A stretch of DNA of 53,860 nucleotides from JAZRYE01 sp045600585 (GTDB taxonomy: Bacteria; Bacillota_I; Bacilli_A; RFN20; CAG-826). Every line of letters starts with the position of its first letter. The first letter of the stretch is position 1. The notes under the pieces were generated by a model that saw only the letters and a program-made list of their open reading frames with translations, had not been told where the DNA came from and ran no database searches. The position numbers and the translations under genes were made by a program. Below are positions 36,810 to 45,531 of this stretch, piece by piece. The DNA is taken from NCBI GenBank assembly GCA_045600585.1, contig JAZRYE010000022.1, positions 1 through 53,860 of the forward strand. Direction: 5' to 3'.

Positions 36810-36971
36810 ATGCCAGACGGTTTTACATCTTATGAAGGTGATGCACACTTATATTGTGTATATCACGATCGTGGAACAACACATGTTCATGCTAAAAATG
36901 AAATGATTGCTCTTCAAAGATTTTTAGCAAAGTATCCTGAAAGAAGTGTAAGAGACGTGAAACCCGTTTAA
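36810..36971 (+). CDS. Small protein of unknown function in a tRNA cluster
   Basis: A 53-residue protein not recognised. The start ATG at 36810 has a strong SD (AAGGAGAAAG) 9 bases before it; an upstream in-frame ATG lies inside the tRNA and is rejected. Visible: a possible metal or catalytic cluster YHDRGTTHVHAKNE (residues 18-31) and a helical segment MIALQRFLAKYPE. It sits 21 bases after tRNA-Leu and 13 bases before tRNA-Arg with no terminator, so it is probably cotranscribed with them. Confidence 0.7.
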   Translation: MPDGFTSYEGDAHLYCVYHDRGTTHVHAKNEMIALQRFLAKYPERSVRDVKPV

Positions 36972-36984
36972 TGATAATGGATAT

Positions 36985-37062
36985 GTGCTTGTAGCTCAGT
37001 TGGATTAGAGCGCAACACTCCGAAGGTTGAGGTCGCACGTTCAATTCGTGCCAAGCACACCA
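36985..37062 (+). tRNA. tRNA-Arg (CCG)
   Basis: 78 bases including CCA. Acceptor GTGCTTG/CAAGCAC, anticodon loop CTCCGAA, anticodon CCG for CGG codons. The anticodon stem CAACA/GGTTG has an A31-G39 mismatch next to the loop; all other helices pair well. Confidence 0.9.
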
Positions 37063-37107
37063 ATTATTATTTATTTAATTATTCAAAAGTGATAATATAC
37101 ATTCGCT

Positions 37108-37194
37108 GCAGGTATGGCGAAACTGGTAGACGCAATAGACTCAAAATCTATCGATAGTGATATCATGTCGGTTCGATTCCGACTACCTGCACCA
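37108..37194 (+). tRNA. tRNA-Leu (CAA)
   Basis: 87 bases including CCA, long variable arm. Acceptor GCAGGTA/TACCTGC; stem ATAGA/TCTAT with loop CTCAAAA, anticodon CAA for TTG codons. GATAAT/TAATAT boxes upstream (37091-37098) could be its own promoter. Confidence 0.94.
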
Positions 37195-37207
37195 ATTGAA
37201 TAAATTT

Positions 37208-37240
37208 CCAACAGTTGCTTATATTAATTGTTGGTTTTTT
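37208..37240 (+). terminator. Intrinsic terminator after the tRNA cluster
   Basis: CCAACA/TGTTGG stem, T6. It closes the Leu-sORF-Arg-Leu unit. Confidence 0.8.
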
Positions 37241-37298
37241 ATTTAAGTTTCAAATTTCAAATAATGTCTAATATTTATAATAGAAGTCTTCAATATAA

Positions 37299-37327
37299 TT
37301 GATTAGACATTTAATGCCACATATAAT
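37299..37327 (+). promoter_or_regulatory. Promoter of the transglutaminase-like lipoprotein gene
   Basis: TTGATT (37299-37304), 17-base spacer, TATAAT (37322-37327); start near 37334, SD CAGGTG at 37338. Confidence 0.7.
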
Positions 37328-37348
37328 TACAAAAAAGCAGGTGAATTT

Positions 37349-38842
37349 ATGAAAAACACTATTAAAATCTTACCGATATTTATTCTTCTATTAAGTTCAT
37401 GTTCGTCAAAACCTACGACAAGTAAAAATTCTGATAAAACTGATGGCAATTCTTCATTAAGCATCGATGGAACTAGTGATTCTGAAACAAGTGATTCCGA
37501 AACTAGTGGTTCTGAGGAAACAAAGGAACGAGCTGATGAAAGAGACTACGACTATGAAAATTGTTTAGTCAAACCTTCTGAAACTGTAAGTAATATTGAC
37601 GAGCTTGAAGCTATTGTTGATTACTACGCTTTTTACAAAGTTGAGAATTTTACAGTCACACTAAGTAATTATGTATATTCGACAGAATTTGAAACAATTG
37701 AATCTGAACTTAATTATTTATATTGGCATAGTGAGTTAGTTAATGGGGTCATGGGCTTTAATGCTGAATGGTCAAGTGCTGACACTTGGGAATTCACCTA
37801 CATTTTCTACAAGAACGCATATAAAGATTCAAAGCCTTACTTCGAAAAGTGGACTGATTTATCATATCAAACGCCTACAAGCGACAGAACTTCAGATTAT
37901 GATTCTTTTGCAACCGATGATAACTCTAAACCGATATGTGATGTTGCTACAACTCAACAACTTTGGTATGCAGCAGAACATGGATATAAAGTTAATCCGC
38001 TTCCAGATTCTCCTGCAGAAAAATATTATGGAATGGCTAAAGATCTTCTTAGACAAATTGTTTCTAATTCTGATAGTGATTTAGAGAAATATTCTAAAAT
38101 CTATGATTATATTCATGAAAATTCTACTTATGATTATTCAGCAGCTTATGAAAGTGAAAGTGCTCCAAATCCAACTTTATACCCTGATGAATATTGTTCT
38201 GGAGACAAATGCTATTTTATTGAAGGGTTCTTTGATAATCATTTAGTTGTTTGTGATGGTTTTGCTAAAATTTATACATTACTCGGACGTATGGAGGGTC
38301 TTGAAATTTATCGTGCCAGTGGAACAAATGATTTAAGCTGGACGACTAGAGAAGTTCCAGGACACGCATATTGCTTCTTAAACTACAACAATGAATGCTT
38401 TTTATCAGATTTAACATGGGGACAATTGCAAACAAATGACGATCATCGTTCTTGCAATTATCAACGTTATTTCTTAGCCCCACATAGTTATATAAGTCCT
38501 TATTGCTCTACTGAATGGCAAGATTTGCATGTAAAAGAATATTTCGATGACACTAAATATTTCGATGCAATTGGTTCAACATTTGCTAAATATACAATTA
38601 CATCAAATTCTAAAACTCATTCTTGTTTGATGACTAATGATGATATTGAAACTTCTTATTTGGATGACATTCTTTCTGCTTTGGAAGGAAAGACAAAGTC
38701 ATATATTAATTTCTATGTAATTGGAGAAGATGCAATTTATGCTGCTTATTACAAAATAGCAAACTCAGAATATTGTGGTGCTTATTTTGCTGATCTTGAT
38801 TTTAATAATTACGCTGCTGAATTCTTAGTCATGGCTGAATAA
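37349..38842 (+). CDS. Lipoprotein with transglutaminase-like domain
   Basis: A 497-residue secreted lipoprotein. Signal peptide with lipobox LSSC (Cys18). An Asp/Ser/Thr/Glu linker (about 19-70) contains the tandem unit SETSD. The papain-like transglutaminase core has Cys302 (VVCDGFAKIY), His339 (VPGHAYCFLN) and Asp354 (FLSDLTWG), the expected triad. Bacterial members act as proteases, cross-linkers or inactive binding modules; the intact triad favours an enzyme. Monocistronic, ending at the terminator at 38864. Confidence 0.82.
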   Translation: MKNTIKILPIFILLLSSCSSKPTTSKNSDKTDGNSSLSIDGTSDSETSDSETSGSEETKERADERDYDYENCLVKPSETVSNIDELEAIVDYYAFYKVENFTVTLSNYVYSTEFETIESELNYLYWHSELVNGVMGFNAEWSSADTWEFTYIFYKNAYKDSKPYFEKWTDLSYQTPTSDRTSDYDSFATDDNSKPICDVATTQQLWYAAEHGYKVNPLPDSPAEKYYGMAKDLLRQIVSNSDSDLEKYSKIYDYIHENSTYDYSAAYESESAPNPTLYPDEYCSGDKCYFIEGFFDNHLVVCDGFAKIYTLLGRMEGLEIYRASGTNDLSWTTREVPGHAYCFLNYNNECFLSDLTWGQLQTNDDHRSCNYQRYFLAPHSYISPYCSTEWQDLHVKEYFDDTKYFDAIGSTFAKYTITSNSKTHSCLMTNDDIETSYLDDILSALEGKTKSYINFYVIGEDAIYAAYYKIANSEYCGAYFADLDFNNYAAEFLVMAE

Positions 38843-38863
38843 TTTACTTTCTAAATATAATTT

Positions 38864-38888
38864 GTCGTAGTTAAAACTACGGCTTTTT
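38864..38888 (+). terminator. Intrinsic terminator before the Ca-ATPase gene
   Basis: GTCGTAG/CTACGGC with a TTAAAA loop and T5. The next promoter -10 (TATAAT, 38892-38897) starts 4 bases after the T run. Confidence 0.85.
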
Positions 38889-38908
38889 ATATATAATGAT
38901 TATGAATT

Positions 38909-41665
38909 ATGTTTGAAAATAAAAGTTATAAACAAACTCTAGAAGAATTAAAAGCAGATAAGCAAAACGGATTAAGCAAAGAAGAAGCGGATAATCGTCT
39001 TTTGAAATACGGAGAAAATTCTTTAAAGAATAATAAGAAAAAATCATTAGTATCAGTATTTTTTGCTCAATTCAACGATCCAATGATATTTATTCTTTTT
39101 GCTGCTGCAGTTCTTTCAGTTGCTATTTCTTTATATGGAGTAATCACTGATCCAATTAATAATTCTTTTGATTTTGCTGATCCAATTATTATTTTAGCAG
39201 TGGTTGTTCTAAATGCTGTGATTGGTACAGCCCAAGAAAACAAAGCTGAAAAATCATTAGAAGCACTTCAAAAGATGGCTTCTCCAACTTGTGTTGTTAG
39301 AAGAGATGGTCAATTAGAAGAAATAAAAGCGGAGAAATTAGTTCCTGGTGACATTGTAATCCTTGAAGAAGGAAGAACAATTCCAGCGGATTTAAGACTT
39401 ATTGAAGCCATTAACTTAAAAACTGATGAATCGTCATTAACAGGCGAATCGTTGCCTGTTGAGAAAAATGCCGAGATTATTTTCAGTGAAGAAGTAAGCG
39501 TTGGTGATCGTATAAACATTGCTTATATGTCCACACCTGTAACATATGGTCGTGGTGAGGGTGTAGTTATTAATACTGGCATGAATACCGAAACTGGCAA
39601 GATTGCCAAAATGCTTTCAGAAAATGATAACGAACAAACACCTCTTCAAAAGAAACTTGCTGAACTATCTAAGTTTTTAGGAATATTAACAATTATTATT
39701 GTTTTCCTGATTTTTGGAGTTCAAATGTTGGATTTATTTATAATAAATAAAACAACTGATCCAAACTTAATCGCTCCAATTATTGCAGATGATTTTATGT
39801 TTGCTATTTCTTTAGCAGTTGCCGCTGTTCCTGAGGGATTACCTGCTGTTGTTACTATTGTTTTAGCATTAGGTGTTCAAAAAATGGTTAAGGCTAATAC
39901 CATTGTTAGAAAACTGCCATCAGTTGAAACATTAGGTGCTGTTAGCTATGTTTGTAGCGATAAAACAGGTACATTAACGCAAAATAAAATGACTGTTGTA
40001 AAAGCTTATCAAGATGAACAATTCTTTGATGGCAAAGACATATTAAATGAAAATCTTAAATTGTTGGCTACTGGTTTGTCTTTGTGTAGCAATGCCGAAG
40101 TTGATAATGGTGTTTATGGCGATCCAACTGAAGTTGCATTAGTAGAATTTGCAAACAAACATCATTTACATAAAGTTGATTTAGAAATGCTTTACCCACG
40201 CGTAGAAGAATATCCTTTTGATAGCGTTAGAAAAATGATGTCTACAAAGCACATGAATAACGGAGAATTTATCATATTCACAAAAGGTGCAATGGACTCA
40301 ATTTTAAAAACAGTCATTAAAATTCGAATTAATGATCAAATTAGAGATATTTGTAAGCAAGACATAATGAATATTAAAGAAGCCTCTGATTCAATGGCAA
40401 AATCCGCCTTAAGAGTTTTGGCTTTAGCGTACAAAGATTCATCTTCCTTAACTGAAGAAGAACTTGTTTTTGTTGGTTTGGTAGGAATGATTGATCCTGC
40501 TAGAGAAGAAGCTAAACCAGCTGTTGATAAATTTAAGATGGCAGGAATTACTACTGTCATGATTACTGGAGACCATAAAGTTACAGCCTTAGCTATAGCT
40601 AAAGAATTAGGAATTGCTAGCGAAGATAATCAAGCAATGTCTGGTGAAGAAATTGATGCATTATCTTTTGAAGAACTAAAAGAAAAAGTCAAAACAGTAA
40701 GAGTATTTGCTCGTGTTTCTCCTGAAAATAAAGTATCAATTGTTAAAGCCATTAAAGAAAATGGATTTATTGCCGCAATGACTGGTGATGGAGTCAATGA
40801 TGCACCTAGTTTAAAAAGCGCTGATATTGGCATTGCTATGGGCATAACTGGTACAGATGTAGCTAAAGGTGCTGCTGATATGGTTCTTACTGATGATAAC
40901 TTTGCTTCAATTGAAAAAGCGGTTGAAGAAGGTAGGGGCATTTTCTCTAATATAAAAAAGACAATTATATTCTTACTTTCAACAAACATTGCTGAAGTGC
41001 TTGTTATGTTTGTTGCTGTATTCTTATCCTTGTTTGTGACTAACTATAATTTAGGAACACCTCTTATTGCAATTCACATTTTATGGGTAAATCTCGTTAC
41101 TGATTCATTGCCTGCTGTAGCTTTGGGCGCGGATGAAAAAGAATCAAATATTATGGATCAAAAACCTAGAAATCCAAAAGAGTCTTTATTTGCCCATGGT
41201 GGATTTGCACTTGTATTTGGATATGGATTATTGATGACAATTACAACTGTATTGGCGTTCTTTATGATTCCTGTTCTTGAATATGGAGCAACTTCTTTAT
41301 TAGATATTGCTATCTTATTCAATGAAGGTACTGGTGATGGAATTGATGTATTAATGCAAGCACAAACTGCTGCCTTCTCGGTATTAGCATTATCTGAACT
41401 TTTCCATATGCTAGGCATGACTAGCGTTAGAAAATCTTTCGTTCATAATTTTAAGAGCAAAAACTGGATGCTTTGGTTAGCTTTTGCACTAGGTGTTATC
41501 TTACAAGTGTTTGTTACTCAAACTCCATTTGTCTCAGATTTCTTTAAATGCGCAAAGCTACCTGGAATTTATTGGCTGTATATCCTTGCTCTTTCTATTG
41601 CTCCATTAATTATTCATGAAATTGTTGCACTTATCTTATTTGCTATTAGAAGAATGAAAAAGTAG
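38909..41665 (+). CDS. Calcium-type cation-translocating P-ATPase (P2 family)
   Basis: A 918-residue P2-type ATPase, full length. N-terminal cation ATPase domain, then SSLTGES actuator loop near 170, and VAAVPEGLPAVV in M4 (PEGL, the P2A calcium signature). The phosphorylated Asp is residue 351 in CSDKTGTLT. Hinge MTGDGVNDAPSLK is near 627, followed by six C-terminal helices. Probably exports Ca2+, possibly Mn2+. TATAAT ends 11 bases before ATG and there is no SD, so the leader would be about 5 bases. Confidence 0.94.
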   Translation: MFENKSYKQTLEELKADKQNGLSKEEADNRLLKYGENSLKNNKKKSLVSVFFAQFNDPMIFILFAAAVLSVAISLYGVITDPINNSFDFADPIIILAVVVLNAVIGTAQENKAEKSLEALQKMASPTCVVRRDGQLEEIKAEKLVPGDIVILEEGRTIPADLRLIEAINLKTDESSLTGESLPVEKNAEIIFSEEVSVGDRINIAYMSTPVTYGRGEGVVINTGMNTETGKIAKMLSENDNEQTPLQKKLAELSKFLGILTIIIVFLIFGVQMLDLFIINKTTDPNLIAPIIADDFMFAISLAVAAVPEGLPAVVTIVLALGVQKMVKANTIVRKLPSVETLGAVSYVCSDKTGTLTQNKMTVVKAYQDEQFFDGKDILNENLKLLATGLSLCSNAEVDNGVYGDPTEVALVEFANKHHLHKVDLEMLYPRVEEYPFDSVRKMMSTKHMNNGEFIIFTKGAMDSILKTVIKIRINDQIRDICKQDIMNIKEASDSMAKSALRVLALAYKDSSSLTEEELVFVGLVGMIDPAREEAKPAVDKFKMAGITTVMITGDHKVTALAIAKELGIASEDNQAMSGEEIDALSFEELKEKVKTVRVFARVSPENKVSIVKAIKENGFIAAMTGDGVNDAPSLKSADIGIAMGITGTDVAKGAADMVLTDDNFASIEKAVEEGRGIFSNIKKTIIFLLSTNIAEVLVMFVAVFLSLFVTNYNLGTPLIAIHILWVNLVTDSLPAVALGADEKESNIMDQKPRNPKESLFAHGGFALVFGYGLLMTITTVLAFFMIPVLEYGATSLLDIAILFNEGTGDGIDVLMQAQTAAFSVLALSELFHMLGMTSVRKSFVHNFKSKNWMLWLAFALGVILQVFVTQTPFVSDFFKCAKLPGIYWLYILALSIAPLIIHEIVALILFAIRRMKK

Positions 41666-41668
41666 TAA

Positions 41669-41697
41669 TTGTCTATATAAATAAATAGGACTAGTAT
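41669..41697 (+). promoter_or_regulatory. Promoter of the FAD oxidoreductase gene
   Basis: TTGTCT (41669-41674), 17-base spacer, TAGTAT (41692-41697); ATG at 41705 is 7 bases further on, so the mRNA would be leaderless. Confidence 0.5.
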
Positions 41698-41704
41698 TAT
41701 TACA

Positions 41705-43231
41705 ATGAAAAAATCTATTAAAACTATTGTTATTATTGGTGCCGGTATTTCTGGCTTATCTGCTGGTATTTACGCCGAACAAAAAGGATTCCATGCTATC
41801 GTGCTTGAAAAAAATCCTTCTGTTGGTGGTTTTTGTACTGGCTGGTATCGTAAAGGAATGTATCTTGATGGATGCGTTCACTGGATGACTGGTACAAAAG
41901 AAGGCACAGTATTGAACGAGATGTGGAAAAACGTCGGGGCTTTCTCTACTCAAGATGACATTATTTATTTGGATAACTGGGGAACTTTTGATTATCACGG
42001 AACAAAAGTCACGTTTTGGACTGATTTAGAAAAAGCTGAAAAAGAATGGAAAGAGATATCTCCTGAAGATAGTAAATGCATTCATAAATTCTTTAAAATG
42101 GTTAAAGATTTTATATCTGTTGAGCTTCCTTTATATATGCCTATGTCTTGGCTACCATTAACATCATTACTTCCTGTTGGCCTTGATGTCCTTCAAGTTT
42201 GGAATAGTTATTTATGGACAATGAAACTTTCTTGTGAAAAATACGCAGAAAGATTTAAGTCGCCAGCTTTAAGATGGGCTTTAACTCATGCTCAACCTGG
42301 ACCTAATAATCTTTTCTCTATGTTATATAGCTATGCTACAGTTGCTGAAGGTGATGGTGGAATTCCTAAAGGTGGATCTAAACCTATGGTTGAACGCATG
42401 AAAAAGAGACTAATGGATTTAGGTGGCACTTTGCAGCTTAATGCTAATGTTAATAGGGTCATTATTGAGAAAAATAGGGCAGTAGGCGTTGTTTTATCTG
42501 ATGGACGTGAAATTAAAGGCGACTATGTCGTATCTTGCTTAGATCCTAAATATACATTGAATAAAATACTATTAAATCAATATAATGTTAGACCTTTTGC
42601 ATCAAGATTTAAGAAGCCAGTTAAAGAACCTTCTCCTTCCTGTGTTTTAATTTCTTACGCGGTTAAAAATATGCCAAATATCCCAACTCCATATTCTTTT
42701 GAATGTGAACCATTAATGGTTGGTAAGGAATTAAGTGACCATTTGACATTAAGAAATTATGGATATGATAAGGAAAACTTTGTAAAAGATGATAAAACTA
42801 TCATGTCTGTTTTGATTAATCAAAATAACTATACATATGATTATTGGAGAGAATTAATTACGAATAGAGCTGCTTATGAAGAAGTAAAAAATAATATCGC
42901 TTTAGAAGTCGTTTCACGAATTGAAAAACAAATTCCAGAAATGAAAGGCAATATTGAAATTCTTGATGTTGCGACACCTTATACAATGAAAAGATACACA
43001 AATGCATCTGCAGGTGCATATATGGGCTTCTGCTTTACTCACAAAAACGTAATGTTTATGCATAGTGGTAAAATTAGAGGATTGAAGAATTTCTATTTAT
43101 CTGGTCAATGGATGCAATCTCCTGGCGGATTACCTCTTGCTTTAGCAAGCGGAAAATTTACGGTTCAAAGAATTTGCCGAAAAGAAAATCTCAATTATAT
43201 GTTTGAAGCCATAAAAAAAGCTTCTGTTTAA
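41705..43231 (+). CDS. Phytoene-desaturase-like FAD-dependent oxidoreductase
   Basis: A 508-residue flavoprotein. The N-terminal Rossmann motif GAGISGLSAGIYAEQKG (about 12-28) and NPSVGGFCTGW bind FAD; VVSCLDPKYTL and the C-terminal GLKNFYLSGQWMQSPGGLPLA (about 450-475) complete the CrtI/retinol-saturase type fold. No carotenoid genes are nearby, so the substrate is unknown; relatives act on polyisoprenoids, retinol or fatty acids. Its terminator (43246) lies inside the convergent ybaK gene. Confidence 0.85.
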   Translation: MKKSIKTIVIIGAGISGLSAGIYAEQKGFHAIVLEKNPSVGGFCTGWYRKGMYLDGCVHWMTGTKEGTVLNEMWKNVGAFSTQDDIIYLDNWGTFDYHGTKVTFWTDLEKAEKEWKEISPEDSKCIHKFFKMVKDFISVELPLYMPMSWLPLTSLLPVGLDVLQVWNSYLWTMKLSCEKYAERFKSPALRWALTHAQPGPNNLFSMLYSYATVAEGDGGIPKGGSKPMVERMKKRLMDLGGTLQLNANVNRVIIEKNRAVGVVLSDGREIKGDYVVSCLDPKYTLNKILLNQYNVRPFASRFKKPVKEPSPSCVLISYAVKNMPNIPTPYSFECEPLMVGKELSDHLTLRNYGYDKENFVKDDKTIMSVLINQNNYTYDYWRELITNRAAYEEVKNNIALEVVSRIEKQIPEMKGNIEILDVATPYTMKRYTNASAGAYMGFCFTHKNVMFMHSGKIRGLKNFYLSGQWMQSPGGLPLALASGKFTVQRICRKENLNYMFEAIKKASV

Positions 43232-43704
43232 TCAATAACATCAACAAGCTGGTAATTCACCAGCTTTTTTAATTCTTCTAATGATAGTTCTACTTGATAA
43301 CCAATTTTTCCACCAGAAAAAATAATAGTGTCAAAGAGTATCGCAGTTTCATTAATTGTTATTTTAAAGTTCTTTTTTAATCCGATAGGGGAAGTGGCTC
43401 CATGTACATATCCCACCGTATTAAGTAAATCTTTGCTTTTTAACATTTCTATATTCTTTTCATTAACTGTTTTTGCAGCTTTCTTTAAATTTAGTTCATT
43501 TTCTACAGGAATCATGAAAATATATATGGTTTTACTTTGACCAATCGTGGCAAGAGTTTTAAATACATGCTCAGGATCTTCATTTAGTTGTCTAGCTATT
43601 TCCGTTCCTTTAACTGGACCTTCACATTCGTATGTATACCATTTATAAGAAATATTATTTACATCTAATAGACGCATGACATTTGTTTTATCAACTTGTT
43701 TCAT
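43228..43704 (-). CDS. ybaK: Cys-tRNA(Pro) deacylase YbaK/EbsC
   Basis: A 158-residue trans-editing protein that hydrolyses mischarged Cys-tRNA-Pro. Seen: KTNVMRLLDVNNISYKWYTYE, PEHVFKTLATIG (the conserved Lys of the active site), VNEKNIEMLKSKDLLNTVGYVHGATSPIG described here by its GYVHGATSPIG end, and a C-terminal Ile/Val-rich strand region. TATAAT (43716-43711, - strand) ends 6 bases before ATG; no SD. It overlaps the convergent oxidoreductase by 4 bases. Confidence 0.92.
   Translation of the reverse strand: MKQVDKTNVMRLLDVNNISYKWYTYECEGPVKGTEIARQLNEDPEHVFKTLATIGQSKTIYIFMIPVENELNLKKAAKTVNEKNIEMLKSKDLLNTVGYVHGATSPIGLKKNFKITINETAILFDTIIFSGGKIGYQVELSLEELKKLVNYQLVDVID
43246..43270 (+). terminator. 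Terminator of the oxidoreductase gene inside ybaK
   Basis: AAGCTGG/CCAGCTT with a 7-base loop and T6, located within the last codons of ybaK on the other strand. Confidence 0.85.
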
Positions 43705-43744
43705 ATCTATATTATATATCTCTAAATTTAAATATAAAAAACTG

Positions 43745-43773
43745 TTGCATCTTAATTAATTTTTGAATAATAT
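43745..43773 (+). promoter_or_regulatory. Promoter of the tRNA-Thr/Val genes
   Basis: TTGCAT (43745-43750), 17-base spacer, TAATAT (43768-43773). Confidence 0.65.
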
Positions 43774-43793
43774 ATTAAAGCACGGTTGCAGTT

Positions 43794-43870
43794 GCCGACT
43801 TAGCTCAATCTGGTAGAGCAACTGAATCGTAATCAGTAGGTTGCAGGTTCAATTCCTGTAGTCGGCACCA
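43794..43870 (+). tRNA. tRNA-Thr (CGT)
   Basis: 77 bases including CCA. Acceptor GCCGACT/AGTCGGC; stem ACTGA/TCAGT with loop ATCGTAA; anticodon CGT reads ACG. Confidence 0.94.
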
Positions 43871-43877
43871 ATCCCAT

Positions 43878-43953
43878 GGACACTTAGCTCAGCTGGGAGA
43901 GCATCACTTTGACGTAGTGAGGGTCGGGAGTTCGAGTCTCTCAGTGTCCACCA
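43878..43953 (+). tRNA. tRNA-Val (GAC)
   Basis: 76 bases including CCA. Acceptor GGACACT/AGTGTCC; stem TCACT/AGTGA with loop TTGACGT; anticodon GAC reads GTC and GTT. Seven bases after tRNA-Thr. Confidence 0.93.
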
Positions 43954-43957
43954 TTTT

Positions 43958-43978
43958 AGTCCCACAAGGGATTTTTAT
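43958..43978 (+). terminator. Intrinsic terminator after tRNA-Val
   Basis: AGTCCC/GGGATT with an ACAA loop followed by TTTTATTTT; short stem. Confidence 0.65.
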
Positions 43979-43989
43979 TTTACTGATTT

Positions 43990-44063
43990 GCATTTGTAGT
44001 TCAATGGCAGAACGTTAGCTTCCCAAGCTGAATATGCGAGTTCGATTCTCGTCAAGTGCTCCA
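43990..44063 (+). tRNA. tRNA-Gly (CCC)
   Basis: 74 bases including CCA. Acceptor GCATTTG/CAAGTGC, discriminator T; stem TTAGC/GCTGA with loop TTCCCAA; anticodon CCC reads GGG. Confidence 0.92.
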
Positions 44064-44081
44064 AATTGGCGAGAATTAATG

Positions 44082-44103
44082 CGATACTATGTATCGTTTT
44101 TTT
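44082..44103 (+). terminator. Intrinsic terminator after tRNA-Gly (CCC)
   Basis: CGATAC/GTATCG around TAT, then T7. Confidence 0.85.
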
Positions 44104-44116
44104 ATTTATATCCCAT

Positions 44117-44145
44117 ATAAAAAAGAGAATCTTTCAACTCTCTTT
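44117..44145 (-). terminator. Terminator for the leftward remnant gene
   Basis: AAAGAGA/TCTCTTT with a 10-base loop; the T run is on the - strand. Confidence 0.65.
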
Positions 44146-44181
44146 AAAAAGAATAGTAATTCGTTATAGAAGTGGTTAGTT

Positions 44182-44454
44182 TTATTTTGTAACTTCTTTT
44201 ATCGATTGCTCACCCTTATAAATTCTATAGACTTCTTCGTCGCCGCTATATCCATCGATTATGAATCTGTAATCAGATAATGTGCTTCTACCTTCTATAC
44301 TTGTTCCGTCTTCACTATAAGTGATATCGGACATATATTCTGGGTAGTCGAATTCACATAAATCGCCATTTGGATAAAAAATTGAGTACATGTAATCTGC
44401 ATTTTCACAAAAGGAATAGATTTTTTCTACAGTATATTCGTCTTCGGTTTTGTC
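44182..44454 (-). pseudogene. Remnant of an unknown, probably exported protein gene
   Basis: An open frame of 90 codons runs leftward. The first in-frame ATG (44391) gives 69 residues and has no SD or promoter. The frame continues upstream of that ATG with protein-like sequence (EDEYTVEKIYSFCENADYM) to a TGA at 44457, and no alternative start is present. Just beyond lies the terminator of the next gene. This looks like the 3' part of a truncated gene. The protein has repeated acidic and aromatic residues (YPNGDLCEFDYPEYMSD); no family was recognised. Confidence 0.5.
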
Positions 44455-44470
44455 TCAGAAAATTGAGGAT

Positions 44471-44516
44471 AATAAAAATGCCGACTCTACTCAATTTATT
44501 GAGTTATAGACGGCAT
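44471..44516 (-). terminator. Terminator of the TIM-barrel gene
   Basis: ATGCCG...CGGCAT with an inner ACTCAA/TTGAGT stem; T run on the - strand (44477-44471). Confidence 0.8.
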
Positions 44517-44533
44517 CAATCATGTAATATGGT

Positions 44534-45424
44534 TTAAAGTCCTAAATGGATTTTTCTTATATAGTCGTATGTTTTGTCTATATTACTGGTATCAGCTAAT
44601 TTTTCTTTTGAGTATGCTACTTCGGAAGTAAGTTCACCGCTATAATCAATTTCATCCAATGCTTTTTTAACTTTGCTCCAGTCAATTGTTCCATCAAATA
44701 TTTGATTATGTGTATCGGTTTTATAATTATCGTGTATGTGAGTTACTTTTAACATTTTTCCAACTTTTACAATATCTTGATAAAAATCTGTATTTGCCAC
44801 ATTTGCATGTCCGAAATCAAAGCATATTCCCATGACTTCTTTTTTGTATTTGTTGTTAAAATGTTCAACAATTTTAATAAGCTCATCTATAGATGGGGCA
44901 GAACCATTAAATCTTGGTTCGTCTTTTTTCATAGTTGTACCATTTTCAATTGCTAACAACATATTATATTTGTTAGCTTTTTCAACGAATGGCTCTAAAT
45001 ATTTAATATTGCATTCGATTGATTTTTCTATGTCATAGTTAAATTCATTGTCTACATAAGTTCCAATATGCATAACAATTCTTTTGACGTTGCATTTACT
45101 TGCAATTTCTATTGATTTTAGAATTCTTTGATTCAATATTTCCTTATCTTCTCTTTCATCAAAATAATTAAAGATAAATGGGAAATGAATTGGTGCATGT
45201 GCAATGTTAAATGTTATTGATGAAGAATTTAAAAAACTGACTAAGTCATTAAAGATTTCTTCATAATTTTCTTTATCAAGTAAAAGTGGAAACTCATGGA
45301 AATTTAAATTTCCATATTTGAATTTTGAGTCCTCTAACCTTTTAATTCCTAGTTTAAAATTATCAATATTATTTCTTTCACCAACTGATCTTGTTGTTGA
45401 TGAATATATTAAATCAGGTCTCAT
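44534..45424 (-). CDS. Xylose-isomerase-like TIM barrel (sugar phosphate isomerase/epimerase or endonuclease IV family)
   Basis: A 296-residue protein of the AP_endonuc_2 superfamily. Metal-ligand motifs in order: IAHAPIHFPF, KRIVMHIGTY, LLAIENGTT, GICFDFGHAN, THIHDNYKTDTHNQ and GELTSEV. The HDN..DTH motif is that of sugar epimerases/isomerases; endonuclease IV cannot be ruled out by eye but DNA-binding loops are not evident. It has a GAGGA SD and an extended -10 (TGG-TATAAT, near 45465), so it is a leadered monocistronic gene. Confidence 0.8.
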   Translation of the reverse strand: MRPDLIYSSTTRSVGERNNIDNFKLGIKRLEDSKFKYGNLNFHEFPLLLDKENYEEIFNDLVSFLNSSSITFNIAHAPIHFPFIFNYFDEREDKEILNQRILKSIEIASKCNVKRIVMHIGTYVDNEFNYDIEKSIECNIKYLEPFVEKANKYNMLLAIENGTTMKKDEPRFNGSAPSIDELIKIVEHFNNKYKKEVMGICFDFGHANVANTDFYQDIVKVGKMLKVTHIHDNYKTDTHNQIFDGTIDWSKVKKALDEIDYSGELTSEVAYSKEKLADTSNIDKTYDYIRKIHLGL

Positions 45425-45531
45425 ACGAATTCCTCGTTTAAGCTAAATCTCTTTTGTATTATACCATAGCGATACAATTATTACCTTTTTATTTCCTTAC
45501 TTTCCGTAATTGATTAAAATAATTTTTAGGT

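Noticed and set aside
37470..37520. Short tandem repeat in the lipoprotein linker as a possible phase-variable tract
   Set aside because: Only two to three imperfect 12-base units in frame (SETSD); too few and too diverged for slippage.
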